This document shows positions 46,151 to 56,532 of a stretch of 64,000 nucleotides of DNA, one piece after another. The position numbers and the translations under genes were made by a program. A model generated the notes under the pieces. The model ran no database searches, was not told the DNA's origin, and saw only the letters and a program-made list of their open reading frames with translations. Origin of the DNA: Rhizophagus clarus (lineage: Eukaryota; Glomeromycota; Glomeromycetes; Glomerales; Glomeraceae); contig BLAL01000281.1 in assembly GCA_015698045.1 (NCBI GenBank), positions 868,001 through 932,000 on the forward strand. The letters run 5' to 3'. Each line of letters begins with the position of its first letter. The first letter of the stretch is position 1.

Positions 46151-47192
46151 TATTATAATTTAAATAATTTAAAATTTAGTATTTAATTTTATAATAATAA
46201 AATTAATTTAATTATTATTTAGAATAGATTTAGAATCATATAAAAATTTAAAATTTAAAATTTAGGTTTTGAATTTTATATAAAAATTTAGAAATTTAAA
46301 ATTTAAAATTAATAATTTTAAATTTAATAATATATTTAATTCAGTATTATAAATTCTATAACTTAGTAATTGCTGATTTATTTATAATTATTAGCACTGT
46401 GTTACTAATAAATTTTAGGAATAATTTTAATAATAAAAAAAGTATTTTTACATTTTATATGTAAAATTAATTTTTACCTATTTTATAAATAAAAGTATTA
46501 CAAACTTTTACCTGAGTTCATAATAAAAAATATTTTAAAAAATCTTTAAACCCAATTTTAAAAGCTAAAAATTATATGTTTTTAATGTAAATAATGCAAT
46601 AGCAAAAGAAAATATTGAAATTTTCTATATTTTAAATGTATAAATCTGATGTATATATATAATAAACTCATTATTTGCATATAAATATATAATTTTTTTT
46701 TGCAAATTTTTTTTTTTTAAATATTTTTTTAGTATATTATATGATTTTATTTATAGCTAATATATCATATATAAAAATATTCTTTTTTAAAGTTTGTATT
46801 TTAATATAAAATTAGTAAATTTAATTTCATATTTTATTAGTAATATAGTATTAATCAGTTTTAGATAAATTGGCAATTAATAAGTATTATAAATTAAAAA
46901 ATCAAATTAATATAAATAAAATTTTAGATATTAAGTTAACTCTTTATAAATGCATATTTTATAATTATATATTTTTTTTAAATATATCCTTTCATTTAAT
47001 CTTAAGTTAGAATCTTAGTACTTTTTTTTTTGGTATTAAAGCTGTACTATCATTTATTAAGTAAAGAGAGGATTACAAATTATAATCACTTCTAATTAAG
47101 AATCTTAATACTAAATACATATTTTTTATATTTTATATATGCAATAATTTTTTTATTCTGATTATATAAAACAATTTTTTATAAATATATAT
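46151..47192. other. AT-rich gene desert
   Basis: About 1 kb of sequence that is nearly all A and T with many TTTAAAATTT-like short palindromes. No open frame above chance and no terminal repeat. Confidence 0.4.
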
Positions 47193-47350
47193 ATGGGTCT
47201 TTGCAACAGAAAGGTATGAAACTCAAAAAAATTTTAAATTTATTTTATATACTAATTCTATTTTTTGTACTAAAATAAATGTAAATTTAATATTAATTAA
47301 ATTTTTATTTTTTTTTTGAGTTTCATACCTTTTTATTGCAAAGATCCCAT
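47193..47350 (+). mobile_element. 158-bp MITE, copy A
   Basis: Terminal inverted repeats of about 36 bp: ATGGGTCTTTGCAACAGAAA at the left, and TTTTTATTGCAAAGATCCCAT at the right in inverted form (one base group per side differs). The interior is AT-rich and non-coding. Flanked by AT-rich sequence so the target duplication is unclear (TA or AT). Matches copy B at 49474-49631 in the opposite orientation and with the same length. Confidence 0.8.
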
Positions 47351-47639
47351 ATATGCTTTTTATATGACTTAAACAGATTTATTTTTTTTATTTTTTTTTT
47401 ATTTTTTCTTATAATTAGAATAACTTATTGATTATAACAAATAATAATAAAATTATTTAATTATATAAATACAATAAATTAATTATTAATTTTGTATTTT
47501 AATATAATATTCAACTTGATCTTTTTAATATTATTATTAAATAAATAATTTATATATTAAATCTACAAATACATATTATTCTTTCTAAATATACATTTAT
47601 ATCAATTTTGAAGAAATGCATTTATAAAGAATTAATTGT

Positions 47640-48378
47640 ATATACTAGGGAACGGTAACCGTTGGGAGTCCGGAGCAGAAAAGCGAATTATTAGGGTAAA
47701 CCGTATTCATATTAACAATGTGGAATGACGTTGACAAGGTCAATATAGAGAAGCTCAGATCTTTGAACCAACCTGTGGCCAAGATTCTAGCTATTCATAC
47801 CGGCGGAAATGAAGCCAAAAAAGCCAGCTCTGATGTGGCAAAGGGACTTGAACCTCAGTTATTATTGGCAAAAGGAGCACGCGTAATGCTCACAGCAAAC
47901 CTGTGGACCAAAGGAGGATTAGTGAACGGATCGATGGGAACCGTACATGACATTATGTTTCAAAAATCAGGGCCCACCATCACTTCCAGCAGCAGTTTTC
48001 GTCAAATTTGACGCGTATGAAGGACCCACCATAACATCAACAGAAGGAGACAACGTTATTCCAATAGTGCCCATTAAAAGAAGTTGGGAAGGTAAGTCTG
48101 GGACGATATGTTCTAGACAACAAGTTCCTCTCTGCCTAGCGTAGGCAATAACTGTGCACAAAAATCAGGGTTTGACATTGTCAAAGGCCAAAATAGATAT
48201 TGGAAGTAAAGAGTTCGCTGCTGGACTGACATTCGTCGTGGTATTACACGTTCGTTCTCTTAGCGACATTTATTTCAGACAATTTACGTTTGACAGACTT
48301 CAACGTATTAAAAACAGCAGCAGGTTACAGGAAAGGAAGGTGGAGGAAGAACAGCTTACCTCCAGGATAGGTCGATAG
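47640..48378 (+). pseudogene. PIF1/Helitron-type helicase, C-terminal remnant
   Basis: Reads WNDVDKVNIEKLRSLNQPVA, then LLLAKGARVMLTANLWTKGG and LVNGSMGTVHDIMFQ, continuing in a second frame as AVFVKFDAYEGPTI and QQVPLCLA, then after a stop AITVHKNQGLTLSKAKIDIG and SLSDIYFRQFTFDRLQRI. This is the C-terminal superfamily 1 core of PIF1-like helicases, with the motif VI region VHK(S/N)QGLTL. At least two frame changes and a stop, and the absence of the Walker A and B half, show a broken fragment. PIF1-like copies are abundant in these genomes, some within Helitrons. It is less AT-rich than its surroundings, so it arrived or decayed recently. No Helitron ends are seen. Confidence 0.8.
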
Positions 48379-49018
48379 AGTTGTATTATTTGTTTGCAAG
48401 AAATAAACGCGTTGTCATAGAACTTAATTATTTTTTTTTATTTTTATTTAATTTTTATTGTTTTTTTGATTGTTTTTTTGAATAAAAAGAATACATATAT
48501 ATTACATTTATTTTCGTTACAGGTTGTTTTAATTTTTTTTTTTTCAAATATCAGATATCAAACAAAAAATTAAAATAGACGGTATGACGTGATCATCATC
48601 AAATAATCAATTGTTCTATTTTTATATTATTATTATTTATTATACTGTATAAAATAAAAATCACATGCATAAACAAACCGAAAGAACCAATGATCATCGA
48701 CTCACACAGTGAGCGGGCGGACATTGGGACATTTGTGAAACTGATACGAATAGTATATAGTCCTTCGCTTCGCTCCGGACTAATAAAATTTATAATAATT
48801 TTTACAAATTTAAGTATTTTTTATTCTTTTAAAAATTGATATAATTTACTCAAAATCTAATTATTACATCTAAAATTAATTCAATTTACTAAAATTTGTA
48901 TAATATATAAACTTTAAAAAATAATATAATAGGTATATATTTTTATTTTTTTAATAAATTTATTTTAAATGTTATTTTTGATTTATTTAATAAAACCTTT
49001 AGTTTTTTCATCAAGTAA
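48379..49018. other. Intergenic with a small GC-rich island
   Basis: AT-rich except 48700-48785, which holds GTGAGCGGGCGGACATTGGG and CTTCGCTTCGCTCCGGACT. The latter resembles the end of a dispersed repeat, but no second copy is in the window. Confidence 0.35.
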
Positions 49019-49209
49019 TTAGGGAGCTTACACATATTACGTAATTATCAAAGGAGAGGAGGAGGATAGTTAAAATCTTATGTTACACTTATATTAATTA
49101 TATAATTTATAAATACTATAATCTGATTGGTTATTAAATCTAACAGGAGGGGGAGGAGGTAAAGGTTTATAACAAAATGGATATTACATGATATGTGTAA
49201 CTCCCCTTA
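49019..49209 (+). mobile_element. 191-bp MITE with TTAGGGAG ends
   Basis: Left end TTAGGGAGCTTACACATATT; the right end is GATATGTGTAACTCCCCTTA, its inverted counterpart with few differences (about 27 bp). GTAA flanks both sides (49015-49018 and 49210-49213) and may be the target duplication. The interior has GGAGAGGAGGAGGAT and AACAGGAGGGGGAGGAGG, purine-rich blocks near each end. No coding. Superfamily not assigned. Confidence 0.7.
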
Positions 49210-49473
49210 GTAAAAAATTTTTTTTTTAAAAAGTTTGTATAATCTCACATAATATCTTTTAAGAAACAAAATTTTTTTTTAAAATTTGTATAATATTATA
49301 TAATTTAAATTAACCAATAAAAATGTACCAATTAGATTATTACAAATAATATTTATAATATATTATTATAATTAAATTTATTCTTATAAATACTAGTAAA
49401 TATCTGTTGTCTACATTAACAGTTAGCATATAAAGATTTTATTTATTATAATTTTATCATAATAATCAATAAT

Positions 49474-49631
49474 ATGGGATCTTTGCAATAGAAAGGTACG
49501 AAACTCAAAAAAAATAAAAATTTAATTAATATTAAATTTACGCTTATTTTAGTATAAAAAATATAATTAGCATATAAAGTAAATTTAAAAATTTTTTTGA
49601 GTTTTGTACCTTTCTATTGCAAAGACCCCAT
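49474..49631 (-). mobile_element. 158-bp MITE, copy B
   Basis: Same family and the same length as 47193-47350 but inverted: its reverse complement starts ATGGGGTCTTTGCAATAGAA and contains TATACTAAAATAAGCGTAAA, matching the interior of copy A. Together the two copies form an inverted pair around the helicase remnant and the 191-bp MITE. Confidence 0.8.
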
Positions 49632-51020
49632 ATTTAATTTGTGATTTGCATAAAAGTAAAGAATTTAATTATTAAAAACAGGAGGTTAAAGACTTAAAGT
49701 TATATATAATATATAATAATGCTAAAATCTGAAGTTGCAGCAAATTAAAATACTAATTTTTCAAATATAATACTATTTGGCTAACTTTTTACTAAAAGTT
49801 TGATAAAATTTTCAATTATTAAAAATAACTTTTCTATAAACTTAAAAATAAAAACCCATTATTTGTAATGTTAAATCAGAATCTTAAACTATATATAAAT
49901 AAGTCAAGAGTTGAATTTGCTTATTGATCATATAAAATTTTTAAAAATTGCTTATTTTAGAGATATTTTTAAAAAGACTATTTCTATTTATACACTAGTA
50001 TATTTATACACAAGTTATAAAATTTTCTTTTATAGAAATATTGTTATATAAAATTCCAATTATGGTTATTTTGAAAAATAAGAAAAAATTTTTTTGTAGA
50101 ATAAGTATTACCTAAAATGAAAGGTCTATGTCATATAATAACCTAATATGGTAATTTTCAAAATTCTGGCTGAAATTATAAAAAATTATGGGTATGACAT
50201 ATAATATGTGATAAATAGGATTTTTAACATGAAAAAAATTCTGTTCTTGGAATACTTATAGAAAAATGAAAAAGGAAGGGTATGATATAGGAGTGATAAA
50301 TAATAGTCACATGATTGGGTTTCATACACTAGTGTAAATTAAGAAATTTTCTTTTAAAAATTTCTTATTTTACATATTCCTGTATTTAAAAAATCTATTA
50401 ATTTGATTTTAATGAAATTTATATTATTGGATTCATCTCAATGAGATGAATCTAATGATATAAATTTTATTTTGATAGCATTAATATTGATCAAGATATC
50501 CTAAATTGAAATTTTATTATTTATTATTATAAATAAGAGATATTCGGGATTCTATTAAATTAAAGTTTTTTTTTTTTAAGCTCATAAGTAAGTTATTTTT
50601 AGTATTCAAAAAATTTACTAAACTTTTAATAAAAAGTAAGCCAAATAGTACAATTTTATGTTAATAGACTTAGTTTTTATATTATATTTTAATAATTATT
50701 ACTTTGGTTTGATATGATGTCAGATTCTACATTATTATATAATTAATCCTGAATTTTAATATATAATTTTTTACTTTATATACAGATCACAAATTAATAT
50801 AATATTGTATAATACTGCATAAGAAATCCCTTTTTTCATATATTCTTATAATAATATACTCAGGTATGATATATGATTAAAAAATCTTAATTCTGACAAA
50901 AATTCAATTAATTCTGATCAATTTCATCATATTTTATACAAATATTTCTAGATATAATTCAATTTTTAAATTGATAAAATTAATATATATCTGAAATATT
51001 TTATGCAATGCTATATGATA
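49632..51020. other. AT-rich gene desert with a hairpin
   Basis: No gene. A long hairpin at 50414-50468 (perfect inner stem GATTCATCTC/GAGATGAATC with a 3-nt loop) stands out. The rest is low-complexity AT. Confidence 0.4.
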
Positions 51021-51320
51021 ATCTAACCCTAATCCAATCCTAATTTTAATCACCTAACTAACACTAATCTTAATTCTAATTCTAATTCTAATCTATTTAA
51101 CATTATTTCTAATTCTAATTCTAACTTTAATTTCTAACCCTTAATCTTAATTTTTAATCCCTAACTTTAATCCCTAATCTCTAACTCTAATTCCTAATCT
51201 CTAACTCTAATCCTAATCCTAATCCTAATTCTAATTCTAATCTAATCTTAACCTTAATCCTAACTTCTAATTTTAACTCTAAAATCCTAATTCTTATTTC
51301 AATAATCCTTTTATCCTTAT
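51021..51320. repeat. Telomere-like degenerate repeat, CCCTAA orientation
   Basis: About 300 bp of short units such as TAACCCTAATCC, CTAATTCTAA, TAATCCTAATCCTAATC and AACCCTTAATC, degenerate forms of the TTAGGG telomere repeat read on its C-rich strand. Interstitial in this window. It mirrors the G-rich tract at 54470-54600. Confidence 0.7.
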
Positions 51321-51869
51321 ATTATATATTATATATTATATAATTTTAGCCAAAATTAATATAAATACTGGTCAGAATTAAATGATCAGTATACTAATTT
51401 TTTTTTTTAAAATATTCATAAATCCAAAATTTTCAAATTTTTGTGAAAAGCAAAATTTCTTTTTTTGAAATTTGTGTAGCATAAAATTTCCTTTTTTAAA
51501 TACAAAAAATCCAATTTTCATAAGAAGCAAAATTGTTTTTTTTGGATTTATATAATATTATTCAATATTTTTAAGTCAATAAAAATAAAGTTATATAATT
51601 TAAAGATTTATTTATACAGGTAGTCTAAACATAATACTACAAAATTGCAATATTTTTAATATATTTAAATTAATATCTAATATATATATAAATATTAAAT
51701 ATATATTATAAATGGGTTTTGTTTTTTATCATACCTGCGACATGTTGTATAGATCACGCTACCAAATTTTATTAGTGAAAATCTTTGTGCCATGATTCTG
51801 CAGCACAAAACGTGATGCATGATTTTTTTTTAGATCTTTTTAAAGCCTTTGTTTATTTTTCGGTATTAT

Positions 51870-52330
51870 TTTTTTTATTTTGTAGGTTTCAGCTTTTATG
51901 AGGTGAATATTAGTGTCTCTTTAGCGAAATGGACCTCAAGAAACGTTAACTAATGTTTCTCTCTATTATTATTTTTGTAGGTTTCAGCTTCTATAGGGTA
52001 GATCTTTGGACGGGTAAGTGACTCTTAGCGAAATAGACCTCAAGAAACGTTAACTAACATCTCTCTTTATTATTTTTGTAGGTTTTGGCTTCTATGGAGT
52101 AAATCTTTGAATGGGTAAGTGTCTCTTTAGCGAAATGATCTTTAAGAAATGTTAACTAACGTTTCTTTCTATTATTTTGTAGGGTTTGACTTCTATGGAA
52201 TGGATACTCAGATAGGTAAGCGTTTTTAGCGAAATAGACAAAATAGACAAAATAGACTTCAAGAACATCTAACTATGGTTTCATTTTTTTGATTTTGTAG
52301 GCTTTGGCTTAACTAACTATCCTAGGAAGT
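51870..52330 (+). repeat. Mini-exon-like units in the left arm of the foldback element
   Basis: Four to five units about 105-120 bp apart: ATTTTGTAG, then a block like GTTTCAGCTTCTATAGGGTA (33 nt, 51981-52013), then GTAAGTG. The spacer carries AAGAAACGTTAACTAACRTT before a pyrimidine tract, nearly the same core as array 1. Donor GTAAGTG and acceptor TTTTGTAG are strong matches to consensus in each unit. Confidence 0.7.
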
Positions 52331-52779
52331 ATACATTTGTCTGTCATTATATGTCTGATTGTAATTCTTTTATCACAATCAGTTAACTTACGCGGTCTTT
52401 CAGAGCATTAAATAGAAATGGGTTGTTTACTCATGATCATAAAGACTATGATGTTATTGATAGTTGTTTGTTGGAATTGAACCAACTGGAACAATGTTCC
52501 AAACCATTAACAACAATTTAATATAAATATAGAATAGTGTAGTTTAGAGATTTAGATACATTAATGTATGAATATTGTATAATTCTTTATATATACTATG
52601 TAAATAAATAATAATCTTATGTTATAATAAAATAATGGCTCGAAATCTTGAATGGAACTTGTATAACTATTGGTATTTAATAAATAAATATTACATAATA
52701 ACAAATCAATGAAGAATCAGAAAATAATCAGTCTCTGATCTTTCACTAATATATCATTCGCAAAACCTATAGAATCAAA

Positions 52780-53340
52780 AAAAAAGAAACCTGTTAGTTA
52801 GGCGTTTCTTGAAGTTTATTTCAAATTCGTTTCAAAGAAATACTCACCACCCCTAAAAATCCCTTCCATAGATGCTGAAACCTACATAGATAAAAGAAGA
52901 AACATTAGCATGTTTCTAAAGTTGAAATGCAAAACTTTCCTAAAGTAATTACTTACCATGGTGAATTTCTTGAAGTCTATTTCGATAAAGAAACACTTAC
53001 CCATACGAATATCCACCTCCATAGAAGCTGAAACCTACAAAATAATAAAAAGAAATGTTAGTTAACATTTCTTGAAGTCCATTTCACTAAAGAGACACTT
53101 ACCCGTCCAAAGACCATCTCATAGAAGCTAAACCTACAAAAATAATAGAGAGAAATGTTAGTTAACGTTTCTTGAGGTCCATTTCGCTAAAGAGACACTT
53201 ACTCATCCAAAGATCCATCCCATAAAAGCTGAAACCTATAAAATAATGGAGAGAAACGTTAGTTAACGTTCTTGAGGTTCATTTCGCTAAAGAGACACTA
53301 ATATTTATATCATAAAAGCTGAAACCTACAAAATAAAAAA
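52780..53340 (-). repeat. Mini-exon-like units in the right arm of the foldback element
   Basis: Minus-strand counterpart of 51870-52330, four to five units with the donor seen on the plus strand as CACTTAC or CTTACC and the acceptor as CTACAAAATAATA. Core AACGTTAGTTAACGTTTCTTG on the plus strand, the inverse of the left-arm core. Left and right units would point at each other if transcribed. Confidence 0.7.
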
Positions 53341-53500
53341 AACAATACTAAAAAATAAACAAGGGCTTTAGAAAGATTTAAAAAAAAAATTGCGCGTCAT
53401 GTTTTGCACTGCAGAATCATGGCATAAAAATTTCCACCAATAAAATTTGGTAGCGTGACCCATGTGACATGTTGCGGATGCAATAAAAAACAAAACCCAT

Positions 53501-54032
53501 TATAAATATATTATAAATTATTAACAATTAGTAAATCAATTTATATAACTAATATCAAAATTGCTAAAATTCTACATATATATATCATCATATAATATAC
53601 TGTACTATATTGAAATGTTAAAATAGATTTAGCATATTGAAATTATTATAGTATTTTGATAAATTAAAAGACTAATATTAAAATATCAAAATAGTTTTAA
53701 TACTTTTAACATATTAAAACACTTTAGTTTCAGTAGACAATTTTAATTTATATTATCTGATCAATTTAAATATTAATTTAATTAAAATTTACTTGAATCT
53801 TATAATTTGATTTAGATTTGACAAATCTAAATTCAATTTAATAAATTTGAATAATATAATTTTAATCTGAATTTGAATTTCAGATTAAAATTTTAAATCT
53901 AAATCTAATCTGTAAATTAAAATTCTATAATCTAATTCAGATCTGATAAATCAAATTCAGATTAGATTTAATTGAATCAAATATTTTACAAAGTTCTAAA
54001 AATAACTACATTATTTAGTATATGTACTAATC
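53501..54032. other. AT-rich spacer
   Basis: Low-complexity AT DNA with short imperfect palindromes (AATCTGAATTTGAATTTCAG and neighbours around 53870). No gene. Confidence 0.35.
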
Positions 54033-54180
54033 TATATAATTAAAAATATTTGTAACGTTTAGAATATCTATATAATTAAAAATATTTGTAACGTTTAGAA
54101 TATCTATATAATTAAAAATATTTATAACATTTAGAATATCTATATAATTAAAAATATTTGTAACGTTTAGAATACCTGTA
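54033..54180. repeat. 36-bp tandem repeat, four copies
   Basis: Unit begins CTATATAATTAAAAATATTT and continues GTAACGTTTAGAATAT; four nearly identical copies in a row, the third with two substitutions. High identity implies recent expansion. The minus-strand open frame over it is repeat-derived. Confidence 0.9.
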
Positions 54181-54239
54181 TAAATAAATTTAAATCGTAT
54201 AACCTTATTTTTATTGGCCATATTATCACATGACGTTAC

Positions 54240-54412
54240 ACAAAAATCCCAAAAAGGAAATTTTGCTCCCTACAAAAATTGGAAGTTTCTTATTCCGAAA
54301 AAGGAAATTTATATTACACAAATTCCAAAAAAGGAAATATTTTCCCTTGCAAAAATCTGGCCAGGTTGGTTTCACAAGTATTCCAAAAAAGGAAATTAGT
54401 ATGCCGATCATT
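54240..54412. repeat. AAAAAGGAAAT motif cluster
   Basis: Five irregularly spaced copies of (T)TCCNAAAAAGGAAATT, some with a palindromic TTCC...GGAA core, in about 170 bp. Open frames in both strands derive from it. Origin unknown. Confidence 0.55.
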
Positions 54413-54469
54413 TAATTCCGGCCAGCATTACAGCCATTATTACAATTAAATATAAAAAAAAAGGAAAAG

Positions 54470-54600
54470 TATTAGGGATTAGGGGTAGATTAGGGTTAGG
54501 GTTAGAGTTAGGGATTAAGGTTAAAGTTAGAGTTAGGAATTAGGATTAGGGCTAAGATTAGGGATTAGAATTAGGGTTAGGATTAGGAATTAGGGTTAAT
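54470..54600. repeat. Telomere-like degenerate repeat, TTAGGG orientation
   Basis: About 130 bp of ATTAGGG, GGGTTAGGGTTAGAG and GATTAGGAATTAGGG variants. It is the strand inverse of the tract at 51021-51320, with the foldback element between them. A shorter trace (GAGTTAGGGTTAGGAT) occurs at 60078-60094. Confidence 0.75.
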
Positions 54601-55079
54601 CATATCGGCGGATTTATTTCATCGTCCAAATATGTTAAATTTTGTTATACAATGTATCATAAAAGTTAAAGATATGCAATATAGTGATTTAAAAAAATGC
54701 GTACAATTTTTAAAAAGTGCAATTCAGCACAATTTTAATTTTGGCCAGAATTAATATAATTTCAGCTAGATTTAATATACCGTAACTGGTAATATGATAG
54801 TAATAATAATTAGTTAAACAAAAAAGAAAAAAAACTTTAACACCACAATCATTAAATCTATAATTACAAAAACAATTTCACACTTAATAATTTGTTGAAT
54901 AATAATTAATATCACTATAAATTAATAAAAAGGAAATTGTATGAAAAAAACTATATTTTAATTCAAAGAAAAAAAATTACATCACACTGTATACATGATT
55001 TTATAAAAAAATTAAACTGTAATTGCATAATTTTAACTGTAATATTAATGTTATAATGCTGTATTAATTGCACATGCAC
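54601..55079. other. AT-rich spacer
   Basis: No gene or repeat with visible ends. Contains only low-complexity AT sequence. Confidence 0.35.
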
Positions 55080-55760
55080 TGCAATATATAAGAAAAAATG
55101 AAAAATACAGTAAAAAAGGACAAAGGAAGAATAAAGGAAAGAAGAGATAAATGAAAAGGGATAAAGGGAAGTAAAGATGATCAAAGAGAAATGAGGAAGG
55201 AACAAAAAAGGTAAAGGATAGTGAAAAAGAATAAATGAAACAAAAAAAGAATGAAAATGAATGAGAAAATGAAAGGGAATGAAAAGGAATAAAGAGAATG
55301 AAAAAAAATAAAAGGAATAAAAGAAGCAAATGGCAAATGAAAAAAAAATAAGAGGAATGAAAGAGAATGAAAGGAAGCAAAGGAGGAATGAAAATCAATA
55401 AAGGGAACAAAAAAAAGCAACAAAAGAAGTCAAAGATCAATGAAAGAAACCAAAGATCATTGAAAAGAGACTAAAGATCAATGAAAGAAACGAAAAAAGT
55501 AGTGAAAGAAACCAAGGATCAATGAAAAAAACAAAAAAAAAGCAATGAAAGAAATCAAAGATCAATGAAATAAACCAAAAAAGCAATAAAAGAAACAATG
55601 ATGAAAGGAATAAAAGATCAATGAAAGGAATAACAAAAGAACCACAAAAGATCAATGAAAGAATCATAGAAGAAACGAAAGGAATAATGAAAAAAGAAAC
55701 GAAAAAACCACGAAAAGAAGAGAAATAAAAGGGAAAAAAATGAAAGAAAAGCCAGAACAC
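55080..55760. repeat. Strand-asymmetric purine-rich tract
   Basis: About 680 bp in which the plus strand is overwhelmingly A and G, built from degenerate short units such as AATGAAAGAAACCAAAGATC (about 20 bp) and GGAATGAAA. The long minus-strand frames here (Phe/Ser/Leu only) come from this composition and are not genes. On the minus strand it reads as a very long pyrimidine tract. Confidence 0.75.
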
Positions 55761-55839
55761 CCACCCATAGAAAAAAAAAGAAAGAAAACGGTTAATATCA
55801 TCTTAAAAGAAAAATAAAACAACAGGAGAAGAGACGTAA

Positions 55840-56100
55840 GAGACTTACTTGAATTTTCACTCATATGGTACATATCTAAAAAGACAAAAAGTTTAGTAAA
55901 AAAACAAGGGAAAGAATGAAAAGAAAACAAAAAAAAGGAGAAGAAATTAAACCTCACCTTGAATTTCCGAAATGGATAAAAACAGCCACGCCTAAAAAAA
56001 AGAACAAGTTAATAAGAGACAAAAGAAAGGAGAATAAAAGCAAAAAAAACTTACCTGTTATAGTATTTAATCCCGAAGCTAAAGGTAACACCATTAACTA
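55840..56100 (-). other. Mini-exon-like segments, minus strand
   Basis: On the minus strand, three short blocks have splice-like edges. The first ends ACTATAACAG|GTAAGTTTTTT (about 56057). The second lies between TTTTTTTTAG and GGAAATTCAAG|GTGAGG (about 55997-55963). The third follows CTTTTTAG and ends AAAATTCAAG|TAAGTC (about 55877-55849). Spacing near 90-115 bp resembles the other arrays, though the blocks differ in sequence. Two adjacent blocks can be read in one frame (NGVTFSFGIKYYN, then RGCFYPFRKFK). Whether a gene is here is unknown. Confidence 0.45.
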
Positions 56101-56520
56101 AAAAATTTAAATTGTGGTTTATAATTTTTGAAAAAAAAAATTATTTTTTTATTTTTTAATAAAAAATTTCCCTTAAAAAAAACATTTTTTTTAAAAAAAA
56201 AATTTCACTTAAAAAAAACGATATATTTTTTTAAAAAAAATTTCTCTTCCGCCAAAATAAAAATCTGAAGTCTGAATAAAACTACTAGCATTGATTATCT
56301 ATTTATAACATAAAAGGCAATATCGCTTGCCATTTACGATAAGCTTATCTCATGAGTTGATATAAAAAAGGAATATGTTATATATCACATGCACTTTATC
56401 TAGTTTTGAACTGGTATAACCGGTATTATGATCTGATTATTTGGGTAAACAGGTTTTTTTTTTGAATTTATTACATTTAGATAAAAAACAATTTAAAAAA
56501 ATAATTATTTTTTTTTTTTT
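56101..56520. other. AT-rich spacer before the main array
   Basis: Homopolymer-rich (56130-56250). A GGTAAACAG|GTTTTTTTTT sequence at about 56444-56460 could be an upstream exon edge of the array, but this is weak. No gene. Confidence 0.35.
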
Positions 56521-56532
56521 CTTTTTTTGTAG

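Larger units (their letters stand above)
51712..53500. mobile_element. Foldback element with long terminal inverted arms
   Basis: The left arm (about 51712-52320) and right arm (about 52780-53500) are inverted copies: the left starts ATGGGTTTTGTTTTTTATCA and the right ends ATAAAAAACAAAACCCAT, and both contain a CTGCAGCACAAAACGTGATG-like segment and the GGTAGCGTGA/CACGCTACC block. TATAA directly flanks both ends and is a candidate 5-bp duplication in AT-rich context. The inner third (52330-52770) is single copy with no recognisable gene. The arms hold tandem splice-like units (listed separately). No transposase, so non-autonomous; superfamily unknown. Confidence 0.75.

Noticed and set aside
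51021-54600. Chromosome end-to-end fusion
   Set aside because: A fusion would give TTAGGG followed by CCCTAA; the observed order is the reverse.
55051-55957. Several minus-strand open frames of 80-129 codons rich in Phe, Ser and Leu
   Set aside because: They arise from the purine-rich tract; overlapping frames show the same composition and none has a domain.
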